Source: Actinomycetes bacterium
Lineage (GTDB): Bacteria; Actinomycetota; Actinomycetes; Actinomycetales; Cellulomonadaceae
DNA: 25,924 nt
Assembly (NCBI GenBank): GCA_021793115.1
Contig: JAJYTJ010000040.1
Span: 1-25,924 of the forward strand
Reading direction: 5' to 3'
Shown: one piece after another, positions 6,514 to 13,808 of the stretch
Position numbering within the stretch: position 1 is the stretch's first letter
Layout of the letters: each line of letters starts with the position of its first letter
Translations under genes and position numbers: made by a program
Notes under the pieces: model-generated
The model's database searches: none
What the model was told of the DNA's origin: nothing
The model's input: only the letters and a program-made list of their open reading frames with translations

Positions 6514-8072
6514 GCCGGGCGCTGGACACCGTCGTCATCGGCGGCGGCGTCGCGGGGCTGGCGTCCGCGGCGCTGCTCGCGGCCGACGGGCACCAGGTGA
6601 CCCTCCTGGAGGCGCTGCCGCGGCTCGGCGGCCGCGCCGGCTCGTGGGAGCGGGGCGGGTTCCGGTTCGACACCGGGCCGTCGTGGTACCTCATGCCCGA
6701 GGTGTTCGACCACTTCTACCGCCTCCTCGGCACGTCCGCCGACGAGCAGCTGGTGCTGCGCACGCTCGACCCGGGCTACCGGGCGTACTTCGAGGGCGAC
6801 CCCGAGCCGTTCGACCTGCCCGTGGGCGGGCCTGCGGCGCGCGCGGCCCTGGCGGCGCTCGACCCGGGCTCGGCCGACGGCCTGCACCGGTACCTCGACT
6901 CCGCGACCGAGGCGTACCGGCTGGCGATCGGGCACGTCCTCTACACCTCGTTCGACTCCCTGGGCCCCTTCCTCGACCGGCGCCTGCTGGCAAGGCTCCC
7001 CCGGCTCGTCGGGCTGCTGCGCCGCTCGTTGGACGACGAGATCCGGGCCCACACCGCCGACCACCGGCTGCGCCGGCTGCTCGGCTACCCCGCCGTCTTC
7101 CTCGGCGGCTCGCCCATGCGCGTGCCGGCGATGTACCACCTCATGAGCCACCTCGACGTGGACGACGCGGTGCGCTACCCCGACGGCGGGTTCGCCCGGG
7201 TGGTCCAGACGATCGCCGACCTGGCGGCCGGTGCCGGCGCACGGCTGGTGACGAGCGCGCCGGTGGAGCGCATCCTCGTGGCCGGCGGCGCCGCGCGCGG
7301 CGTGCTGTACCGCGACGAGCACGGCGTCCAGCAGCGGGTGGACGCCGAGCTCGTGGTCGCGGCGGGCGACCTGCACCACACGCAGACCCTGCTCGACCCG
7401 CAGCACCGCGACCTCGACGAGCGGTGGTGGCGGCGACGCGACCCGGGGCCCGGCGCCGTGCTGGCGATGCTGGGGGTGCGCGGGCGCGTGCCGCAGCTCG
7501 CGCACCACACGCTGCTGCTGGCCGACGACTGGGACGGTGGGTTCGACGCGCTGCGCCGCGGCCGCGGGCTGCCCGCCTCGCCGTCGCTCTACATCGGTCG
7601 GCCGAGCGCCACCGACCCGACCGTCGCTCCGGCCGGCGACGAGAACCTCTTCGTCCTGGTCCCGGTACCGGCGGACCCCGCTCTCGGCCACGGTGGCATC
7701 GACAGGGCGGGCGACCCGCAGGTCGAGGCCTTCGTCGACCGCACCATCGACCGCATCGCAGCCTGGACCGGCGCGGGCGACCTGGCCGAGCGCGTCGTCG
7801 TGCGGCGCACGGTGGCCCCCGGGGACTTCGCCGACGACCTGCGGTCGTGGCACGGCAGCGCGCTCGGGCCGGCGCACACGCTGCGGCAGAGCGCGGTGCT
7901 CCGCGCGCCGAACGCCTCGCGCCACGTGCGGGGCCTGCTGTACGCGGGCGGCAGCGCCATCCCGGGCATCGGGGTGCCGATGTGCCTCATCAGCGCCGAG
8001 CTCGTCGCCAAGCGCGTGCGCGGCGACCGCAGCGCGTCGCCACTGCCCGAGCGCGTCGGGGGCCCGGCATGA
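6510..8072 (+). CDS. crtI: Phytoene desaturase (CrtI-type, lycopene forming)
   Basis: FAD-dependent enzyme that introduces the double bonds turning phytoene into lycopene. The 520-residue protein begins with the dinucleotide-binding motif VVIGGGVAGLASAALLAADG (8-27) and LGGRAGSW shortly after. It ends with the CrtI C-terminal signature around GGSAIPGIGVPMCLIS (from about residue 480), in the form found in C50-producing actinobacteria. An interior block KLARLPRL-like to YPAVFLGGSP and MYHLMSHLDVDDAVRYPDGG also fits. The start ATG overlaps the crtB stop and the stop overlaps the crtYe start, both as ATGA. The number of desaturation steps is inferred from the pathway (four, to lycopene). Confidence 0.94.
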   Translation: MSRALDTVVIGGGVAGLASAALLAADGHQVTLLEALPRLGGRAGSWERGGFRFDTGPSWYLMPEVFDHFYRLLGTSADEQLVLRTLDPGYRAYFEGDPEPFDLPVGGPAARAALAALDPGSADGLHRYLDSATEAYRLAIGHVLYTSFDSLGPFLDRRLLARLPRLVGLLRRSLDDEIRAHTADHRLRRLLGYPAVFLGGSPMRVPAMYHLMSHLDVDDAVRYPDGGFARVVQTIADLAAGAGARLVTSAPVERILVAGGAARGVLYRDEHGVQQRVDAELVVAAGDLHHTQTLLDPQHRDLDERWWRRRDPGPGAVLAMLGVRGRVPQLAHHTLLLADDWDGGFDALRRGRGLPASPSLYIGRPSATDPTVAPAGDENLFVLVPVPADPALGHGGIDRAGDPQVEAFVDRTIDRIAAWTGAGDLAERVVVRRTVAPGDFADDLRSWHGSALGPAHTLRQSAVLRAPNASRHVRGLLYAGGSAIPGIGVPMCLISAELVAKRVRGDRSASPLPERVGGPA

Positions 8073-8392
8073 GGGTGGCCTACCTGGGGGCGCTGCTGCT
8101 GTCCGGCGGCGGGCTGGCCCTGGCCGACCGGCGCTGGCGGCTGCTGTTCTGGGACGACGCGCGGCGGGCCGCCCTCGTCGTCGGCACCGGCGTCGCGGTC
8201 CTCCTCGCGGCGGACCTCGTCGGGATCGCGCACGGGCTGTTCTTCCGCGCGCCGACGCGCGTCATGACCGGCCTGCTCCTCGCGCCGGAGCTGCCGGTCG
8301 AGGAGCCCGTGTTCCTCGCGTTCCTGAGCTACCTGACGATGCTGCTGGTGCGCGGGTCCGAGCGCGTGCTCGCGCGCGGGGGGACGCCATGA
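8069..8392 (+). CDS. crtYe: C50 carotenoid cyclase subunit, CrtYe-like (lycopene cyclase domain protein)
   Basis: A 107-residue membrane protein with about three transmembrane segments and the motif ELPVEEPVFLAFLSY (PxEE at 76-79), conserved in the CrtYc/CrtYe half of heterodimeric lycopene and C50 cyclases. It works with the next gene product to close the end rings of the elongated carotenoid. It is shorter than the C. glutamicum protein but keeps the motif region. ATGA overlaps join it to crtI and crtYf. Whether the ring formed is epsilon (decaprenoxanthin), gamma (sarcinaxanthin) or beta (C.p. 450) cannot be told by eye; the symbol follows gene order of the C. glutamicum cluster. Confidence 0.88.
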   Translation: MRVAYLGALLLSGGGLALADRRWRLLFWDDARRAALVVGTGVAVLLAADLVGIAHGLFFRAPTRVMTGLLLAPELPVEEPVFLAFLSYLTMLLVRGSERVLARGGTP

Positions 8393-8784
8393 CGTACCCC
8401 ACGCTCGCGCTGGGCCTGGTGGCGCTCGCCGCGGCGGTGCGCGTGCTCGCGGGCGCGGTGGCCCGACGACGAGGGCGCCGCATCCCCGTGGCGCCGACGC
8501 TCGTCGCCGTCGTGGCCCTGCTCGCGCTGACGGCCGCGTTCGACAACGTCATGCTGGCCGTGGGCGTCGACGACTACGCGCGCGCCCCCGCGTCCGGGCT
8601 GGCCATCGGGCGCGCGCCGATCGAGGACTTCTCCTACCCGCTGGCCACCGCCCTGCTCCTGCCGGGCGTGTGGGAGCTGAGCCGCCGGAGGCACCATGCC
8701 GAGCACGGAGCCACGCACGACGCCGGCCGGGCTGGCGCGCACGCCGCCGGCCACGCCGGACCCGGAGCGCGCCGTGCAGGGTAG
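8389..8784 (+). CDS. crtYf: C50 carotenoid cyclase subunit, CrtYf-like
   Basis: Partner of the preceding cyclase subunit. The 131-residue protein has three hydrophobic segments and GRAPIEDFSYPLA (PIED at 77-80), the hallmark of the CrtYd/CrtYf half. The last 30 residues (RRRHHAEHGATHDAGRAGAH onward) are low in complexity and rich in His, Ala and Gly; they are encoded in the 89 nt that also encode the start of crtEb, so this tail may have little function. It is coupled to crtYe through ATGA. Ring type is undetermined, as for crtYe. Confidence 0.88.
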   Translation: MTYPTLALGLVALAAAVRVLAGAVARRRGRRIPVAPTLVAVVALLALTAAFDNVMLAVGVDDYARAPASGLAIGRAPIEDFSYPLATALLLPGVWELSRRRHHAEHGATHDAGRAGAHAAGHAGPGARRAG

Positions 8785-9688
8785 CGCCGCCACCGGCGGC
8801 ACCACCACCGGCCGCGCCCTGCCCGCCCGGGCCCTCGTCGGCCGGCTGCTGGCCGCCTCCCGGCCGCTGAGCTGGGTTAACACCGCCTACCCGTTCGCCG
8901 CCGCGTACCTGCTGGCCGGCGGCCGGCCGGGCGCCGCGCTCGTCGTCGGGACCGTCTTCTTCCTCGTGCCCTACAACCTCGCGATGTACGGCATCAACGA
9001 CGTGTTCGACCACGCGTCGGACGCGGCGAACCCGCGCAAGGGCGGAGTCGAGGGCGCGCTGCTCGACCCGGGGCTGCACCACCGCGTGCTCGTCGCCGCC
9101 GTGGCGACGTGCGTCCCCTTCGTCGTCGCGCTCGCCACGCTCGGCGGGCCGTGGTCGTGGGCGGTGCTCGCGGTGACGCTGTTCGCGGTCGCCGCGTACT
9201 CGGTGCCCGGGCTGCGGTTCAAGGAGCGCCCCGTGCTCGACTCGCTCACCTCGAGCACGCACTTCACCGGCCCCGCCGTCTACGGGCTGGTGCTCGCCGG
9301 CGGGGCGTGGACCCGGCCCGCCGTGCTCGCGCTCGTCGCCTTCTTCCTGTGGGGCGTCGCCGCGCAGGCGTTCGGCGCGGTGCAGGACGTGGTGCCGGAC
9401 CGGCAGGCCGGCATCGCCTCCGTGGCGACCGCGCTCGGCGCCGCGCGCGCGGTGCGGCTGTCGCTCGCGCTGTGGGCCACCGCGGGCCTGCTGCTGCTCG
9501 CCGAGCCGTTCCCCGGGCTGCTCGCCGCGCCGCTCGTCGTGCCCTACCTCATGCTGGCCTGGCCCTACCGGTCGGTGACCGACGAGGGCTCGGCCGCCGC
9601 TCACGGCGGGTGGCGCCACTTCCTCGTCGTCAACTACGCCGTCGGCTTCCTCGTCACACTGATCCTCATCACGATCGGACGCCCATGA
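8696..9688 (+). CDS. crtEb: Lycopene elongase/hydratase (UbiA-type prenyltransferase)
   Basis: Adds a C5 unit from DMAPP to each end of lycopene, giving the C50 skeleton, usually with hydroxylation. The 330-residue protein has the UbiA aspartate motifs YGINDVFDHASDAANPRKGG (98-117; Asn101, Asp102, Asp105, Asp109) and DVVPDRQAGIAS (231-242), and about eight membrane segments. The ATG at 8696 is preceded by GGAGGCACC, a good ribosome site, but this makes an 89-nt overlap with crtYf and gives a 40-residue disordered-looking N-terminus. A GTG at 8774 is a possible shorter start with a weak ribosome site. It ends on an ATGA shared with the MmpL gene. The presence of this gene makes a C50 product much more likely than a C40 one. 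Confidence 0.92.
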   Translation: MPSTEPRTTPAGLARTPPATPDPERAVQGSAATGGTTTGRALPARALVGRLLAASRPLSWVNTAYPFAAAYLLAGGRPGAALVVGTVFFLVPYNLAMYGINDVFDHASDAANPRKGGVEGALLDPGLHHRVLVAAVATCVPFVVALATLGGPWSWAVLAVTLFAVAAYSVPGLRFKERPVLDSLTSSTHFTGPAVYGLVLAGGAWTRPAVLALVAFFLWGVAAQAFGAVQDVVPDRQAGIASVATALGAARAVRLSLALWATAGLLLLAEPFPGLLAAPLVVPYLMLAWPYRSVTDEGSAAAHGGWRHFLVVNYAVGFLVTLILITIGRP

Positions 9689-11856
9689 CCCGCCTCACGC
9701 CCGTGCCCACCGAGCCCGCCCCCGCCGTGCGTCACCGCGCACCGCGCGTGCTGCGCGCCCTGCTCCCGGCGTTCCTCGTGCTCGTGTGGTTCGCCGTGGC
9801 CGGCGTCGGCGGGCCGTACTTCGGCCGGATCGGCGAGGTCTCGTCGAACGACCCGACCGCCTACCTGCCGACGAGCGCGCAGGCGACGCAGGTGCAGGCG
9901 CGGCTGCCGGAGTTCCTGGGCAAGGACACCATCCCCGCGGTGGTGCTCGTCACGGCCGGCTCGCCGCTCACCGCCGCGCAGAAGGCCCAGCTCGACCATC
10001 TCCCCACGGCGCTGGCCGGCATCGCGGGGGTGTCCGGGCAGCCGAGCCCGCCGATCGTGTCGCAGGACGGGACGGCGGCCCAGGTGTTCGTCCCGGTCTC
10101 GGCGTCGGCGTCCGTGGGCGACGTGGTCGCTGCGATCCGCGCCGCGCTGCCGGGGCTGGTGCCGTCGGGCACCGAGTTCTACGTCACCGGCCCGGCCGGC
10201 TTCACCGCGGACCTGGTGACGGCGTTCGGCGGGATCGACGGCATCCTCCTGCTCGTCGCGGTGCTGGCGGTGCTGGTGATCCTCGTGGCGGTGTACCGGT
10301 CGCCGCTGCTCCCGCTGGCCGTGCTGCTCACCAGCACGTTCGCCCTCACGGCCGCGCTGCTGACGGTGTGGTGGCTCGCCAAGGCCGGCGTCTTCCCGCT
10401 CAGCGGCCAGACCCAGGGCATCCTCTTCATCCTCGTCATCGGCGCCGCGACGGACTACTCGCTGCTCTACGTCTCGCGCTACCGCGAGGCGCTGCGGGCG
10501 CACGAGCACCGCTGGGACGCCACGCGCGCCGCGCTGCGCGGGTCGGTCGAGCCGATCCTCGCCTCCGGCGGCACGGTCATCGCCGCGCTCCTCATGCTGC
10601 TGCTCAGCGAGCTGCAGTCGAACCGGGCGCTCGGGCCCATCGCGGCCGTCGGCATCGTGTTCGCGATGCTCGGCGCGCTGACGCTGCTGCCGTCCCTGCT
10701 CCTGCTGCTGGGCCGGGCGGCGTTCTGGCCGCGGCGTCCCCGCTACGCGCCCGACGAGGCCGGCGCGGACCCGGTGCCGACGCGCGGCCTGTGGGCGCGG
10801 GTCCCGCGCTTCGTCGTGCGGCGCTCGCGGGCGGTGTGGCTCGTCGGCGTCGTGGTGCTGCTCGCCGCGAGCGCGGGGGTGCTCCAGCTGCGCGCCAGCG
10901 GGGTCCCGGCCAGCGACCTGGTGCTCGGCCACTCCGAGGCGCGCACGGGGCAGGAGCAGCTGGCCGAGCACTTCCCCGGCGGGTCCGGCAGCCCGGTGCA
11001 GGTCGTCGTCCCGGCGGACCGGCTGCAGGCGACGGCCGGGACGCTGCTCGCCGCGCCGGGCGTGACGTCCGTCGCGGTGGTCAGCGCACAGTCGCCCAGC
11101 GGCCAGGCACCGGTCACCGCCGCGGGCGTGCAGCCGGTGGTCCCCGGCACCCCGGCGCCCGCGCCGACCGTGGCGAACGGCGACGTGCTGCTCGAGGCGA
11201 CCCTGGCGAACGCGGCCGACTCGGGCGCCGCCGAGGCCACCGTGCGGCAGCTGCGCACGGACCTGGGCCCCGGCGCGCTCGTCGGCGGCGTCACGGCCAC
11301 CGCCGTGGACTCCGACCACGCCTCGGTGCACGACCGGAACCTCATCATCCCGCTCGTGCTGGTGGTGATCCTCGTCATCCTCGTGCTGCTGCTCCGGGCG
11401 CTCGTCGCGCCGCTGGTGCTGGTGGGCACCGTGGTGCTGTCGTTCGGCGCGACGCTCGGCGTCTCGGCGCTCGTCTTCGACCACGTGCTGCACCTGCCGG
11501 GGGCCGACCCCGCGGTGCCGCTGTTCGGGTTCGTGTTCCTCGTGGCACTGGGGATCGACTACAACATCTTCCTCATGACGCGCGTGCGGGAGGAGGCGCT
11601 GCGCACCGGCGCCCGCCAGGGCATGTCCCGCGGGCTGGGCATCACCGGCGGCGTCATCACCTCGGCGGGGGTGGTGCTCGCCGCGACGTTCGCGGCGCTG
11701 GCGGTGATCCCCATCCTGTTCCTGCTGCAGCTGGCGTTCATCGTGGCGTTCGGCGTGCTGCTCGACACGGTGCTGGTGCGCTCGCTGCTGGTGCCGGCGC
11801 TCGGGCAGGAGCTGGGGCGTCGGATGTGGTGGCCGTCGCGGCGGATCACCGACTGA
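9685..11856 (+). CDS. MmpL-family RND transporter coupled to the carotenoid operon
   Basis: A 723-residue proton-driven transporter of the MmpL branch of the RND superfamily, normally moving lipids or other hydrophobic molecules across the membrane. One membrane segment near residues 24-44 is followed by a large outer domain (about 45-180), a membrane bundle with GAATDYSLLYVSRYRE (253-268), a second outer domain and a second bundle with LGIDYNIFLMTRVREE. The Asp257-Tyr258 and Asp625-Tyr626 pairs match the proton-relay pairs known in MmpL3. The start overlaps the crtEb stop (ATGA), so it is made with the pigment enzymes. In C. glutamicum an MmpL gene also sits within the crt cluster, but between crtE and crtB. 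Transport of the carotenoid or a pigment-linked lipid is inference. Confidence 0.92.
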   Translation: MTRLTPVPTEPAPAVRHRAPRVLRALLPAFLVLVWFAVAGVGGPYFGRIGEVSSNDPTAYLPTSAQATQVQARLPEFLGKDTIPAVVLVTAGSPLTAAQKAQLDHLPTALAGIAGVSGQPSPPIVSQDGTAAQVFVPVSASASVGDVVAAIRAALPGLVPSGTEFYVTGPAGFTADLVTAFGGIDGILLLVAVLAVLVILVAVYRSPLLPLAVLLTSTFALTAALLTVWWLAKAGVFPLSGQTQGILFILVIGAATDYSLLYVSRYREALRAHEHRWDATRAALRGSVEPILASGGTVIAALLMLLLSELQSNRALGPIAAVGIVFAMLGALTLLPSLLLLLGRAAFWPRRPRYAPDEAGADPVPTRGLWARVPRFVVRRSRAVWLVGVVVLLAASAGVLQLRASGVPASDLVLGHSEARTGQEQLAEHFPGGSGSPVQVVVPADRLQATAGTLLAAPGVTSVAVVSAQSPSGQAPVTAAGVQPVVPGTPAPAPTVANGDVLLEATLANAADSGAAEATVRQLRTDLGPGALVGGVTATAVDSDHASVHDRNLIIPLVLVVILVILVLLLRALVAPLVLVGTVVLSFGATLGVSALVFDHVLHLPGADPAVPLFGFVFLVALGIDYNIFLMTRVREEALRTGARQGMSRGLGITGGVITSAGVVLAATFAALAVIPILFLLQLAFIVAFGVLLDTVLVRSLLVPALGQELGRRMWWPSRRITD

Positions 11857-11873
11857 CGGCCCGCGGTCGTTTG

Positions 11874-11911
11874 CCGACACAGTGTTGTTATAGTTCCCAA
11901 CATGGTGTCGG
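11874..11911. promoter_or_regulatory. Palindromic promoter/operator upstream of the FtsX-type ABC genes
   Basis: Arms CCGACACAGTGTTG (11874-11887) and CAACATGGTGTCGG (11898-11911) pair at 12 of 14 positions around TTATAGTTCC. A good -10 element, TATAGT (11889-11894), lies in the centre, so a dimeric repressor bound here would block RNA polymerase. The gap between mmpL and this gene is 79 bp and has the lowest GC content nearby. No regulator gene sits beside it; the repressor type is unknown. Confidence 0.6.
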
Positions 11912-11935
11912 AAAACTACCCGGCGGGGGGCTGAC

Positions 11936-13069
11936 ATGTTCCTCGCCCTCCGCGAGCTCGTCTTCGCCCGGGGACGCTTCGCGCTCATGGGCTCCGTCGT
12001 GGTGCTCATCGCGATGCTCATGGTGCTGCTCAGCGGCCTGTCCGTGGGCCTGGCCAACGACGGGGTCTCGGGCCTGCAGCGGCTACCCGTGACCGCCCTG
12101 GCGTTCCAGCCGCACGTCGCCAAGGACGCGGTGTTCTCGCGCAGCGTGGTGCCCACCGACGCGGTCTCGGCGTGGGCGCACCAGCCGGGCGTCGCCGCGG
12201 CGGCCCCGTTCGGGAGCACGCTCGTCAACAGCCGCACCAACCGCGGCCTCGAGATCGACCTCGCGCTGTTCGGCGTCGAGCCCGGGTCGTTCATCGACCC
12301 GACGGTGGCCAGCGGCACCCGGCTCACCGGCACCCCGGGCGAGATCGTCGTCAGCGCGACCGCGGCGAAGCAGGGCATCCACCTCGGCGACGTCGTGACG
12401 GTCGAGCCGCTCGGCACCACGCTGCGGGTGGTCGGCATCCTCGCGTCGCAGCACACCTTCGGGCACGTGGAGGTGGGCTACGTGCCCCTGCGGACGTGGC
12501 AGGAGGTCCACGCGGGCATCCACCCCGGCGACCCGGTGCCGCAGCACGTCTACGACGAGGTGACCGCGGTGGCGGTGGCCGCGCGGCCCGGCGCCGGCCC
12601 GGACCTGGCCGCGGCCGACCGTGCCACCGGGACGTCGTCGCTCACCAAGGCGCAGTCCTACGGGGCGTCGCCGGGCTACACCGCCGAGACCTCGACGCTG
12701 CAGATGATCGAGGCCTTCCTCTACGTCATCTCGGCCCTCGTCGTCGGCGCGTTCTTCACCGTGCTCACCATCCAGCGCACGCAGGAGATCGCCGTCATGC
12801 GCGCCATGGGCGCCAGCACGCGCTACCTGCTGCGCGACAGCCTGCTGCAGTCGGCGGCGCTGCTGACGACCTCCACGGCGCTCGGCATCGGGCTCGGCCT
12901 GGCCGCCGGCGCCGGCATCGGGTCCACCTCCATGCCGTTCGCCCTGGAGGCCGGGCCCGTGGCCGGCGCCGCCGTGCTCACCGTCGTCCTCGGCATGGTC
13001 GGCGCCGCGGTGGCGGTGGTCCGGATCGCCCGCGTCGACCCCCTCACCGCCCTCGGAGGCAACCGATGA
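11936..13069 (+). CDS. ABC transporter permease, FtsX/MacB-like
   Basis: A 377-residue permease with the FtsX/MacB layout: one N-terminal membrane segment (about 14-38), a large extracytoplasmic domain (about 40-255), then three more segments starting at IEAFLYVISALVVGAFFTVL. It carries the cytoplasmic coupling stretch QRTQEIAVMRAMGASTRYLLRDSLLQ, typical of this family. Such permeases do not transport through a central pore but transmit ATP-driven motion to the outer domain, working on lipoproteins, peptides or drugs. A G-rich ribosome site (GGCGGGGGGCTGAC) precedes the ATG at 11936. It overlaps its ATPase gene by ATGA. The substrate is unknown. It probably has its own promoter, although read-through from the carotenoid operon is possible because no terminator is seen. 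Confidence 0.88.
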   Translation: MFLALRELVFARGRFALMGSVVVLIAMLMVLLSGLSVGLANDGVSGLQRLPVTALAFQPHVAKDAVFSRSVVPTDAVSAWAHQPGVAAAAPFGSTLVNSRTNRGLEIDLALFGVEPGSFIDPTVASGTRLTGTPGEIVVSATAAKQGIHLGDVVTVEPLGTTLRVVGILASQHTFGHVEVGYVPLRTWQEVHAGIHPGDPVPQHVYDEVTAVAVAARPGAGPDLAAADRATGTSSLTKAQSYGASPGYTAETSTLQMIEAFLYVISALVVGAFFTVLTIQRTQEIAVMRAMGASTRYLLRDSLLQSAALLTTSTALGIGLGLAAGAGIGSTSMPFALEAGPVAGAAVLTVVLGMVGAAVAVVRIARVDPLTALGGNR

Positions 13070-13743
13070 CCGCCGCGCTCGCCCTCACGGGCGTCACCCT
13101 GCTGCACGGCGACGGCGACGACACCGTCACGGCGCTCGACGACGTCACCCTGCACGTGGAGCCCGGGCAGATGGTCGCCATCGTCGGCCCCTCGGGGGCC
13201 GGCAAGTCCAGCCTCCTGGCCGTCGCCGGCGCCCTCGTCACCCCCACCCGGGGCGAGGTGCGCGTGGCCGGCGTGGACCTGGCCACCGCGGGCCGCCGCG
13301 AGCGCGGCCGCATCCGGCGTGACCACCTCGGGTTCGTCTTCCAGAGCGGCAACCTCATCCCCGCGCTCACGGCGCTGGACCAGGTCCGCCTGCCGCTGAC
13401 GTTCGGCGGCGTCGCCCAGCCCCGCGACCCGCGGACGCTGCTCGACGAGGTCGGCATGGCCCACAAGGCGAACCGCCGGCCGCACCAGCTCTCCGGCGGC
13501 GAGCGGCAGCGCGTCGGCATCGCGCGGGCGCTCGTCACGCGGCCGCAAGTGCTGCTGGTCGACGAGCCCACCGCGGCCCTCGACCGGCACCGCAGCCAGG
13601 ACGTCGTGGCCCTCCTGGCCCGCGAGACCCACCAGCACGGCGTGGCGACCGTCATGGTCACCCACGACCACGACGTGCTGCACCACTGCGACCTGGTCTA
13701 CGAGATGGCGGACGGGAGGCTCGCCGCCGCCGGCGCCGCGTGA
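13066..13743 (+). CDS. ABC transporter ATP-binding protein, LolD/MacB type
   Basis: The ATPase partner of the preceding FtsX-type permease, at the inner face of the membrane. The 225-residue single domain has Walker A GPSGAGKSS (41-49), Q-loop VFQSGNLIPALTA (91-103), signature LSGGERQR (142-149), Walker B VLLVDEP (162-168) followed by TAALD, and H-loop MVTHD (His200). All catalytic motifs are intact and the length is normal for LolD-like subunits. The start overlaps the permease stop (ATGA). Substrate unknown. Confidence 0.92.
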   Translation: MTAALALTGVTLLHGDGDDTVTALDDVTLHVEPGQMVAIVGPSGAGKSSLLAVAGALVTPTRGEVRVAGVDLATAGRRERGRIRRDHLGFVFQSGNLIPALTALDQVRLPLTFGGVAQPRDPRTLLDEVGMAHKANRRPHQLSGGERQRVGIARALVTRPQVLLVDEPTAALDRHRSQDVVALLARETHQHGVATVMVTHDHDVLHHCDLVYEMADGRLAAAGAA

Positions 13744-13772
13744 CCGTGCCCTCGGGCCCGGGCGCGCCGGAC

Positions 13773-13797
13773 ACCGGAGGCAGGCTCCTCCCCCGGT
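13773..13797. terminator. Possible bidirectional terminator between convergent genes
   Basis: Between the ATPase stop (13743) and the convergent tocopherol-cyclase-like stop (13809), GGAGG (13776-13780) pairs with CCTCC (13787-13791). ACC (13773-13775) can extend the stem with GGT (13795-13797) across a three-base bulge. There is no T-run. The placement between convergent ends supports termination; the stem is modest for such GC-rich DNA. Confidence 0.3.
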
Positions 13798-13808
13798 CGC
13801 CGGCGGGA

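Noticed and set aside
9634..12456. A 940-codon minus-strand frame opposite mmpL and the FtsX-type gene
   Set aside because: Composition is Arg/His/Asp/Gln-rich shadow sequence; the plus strand carries intact transporter motifs.
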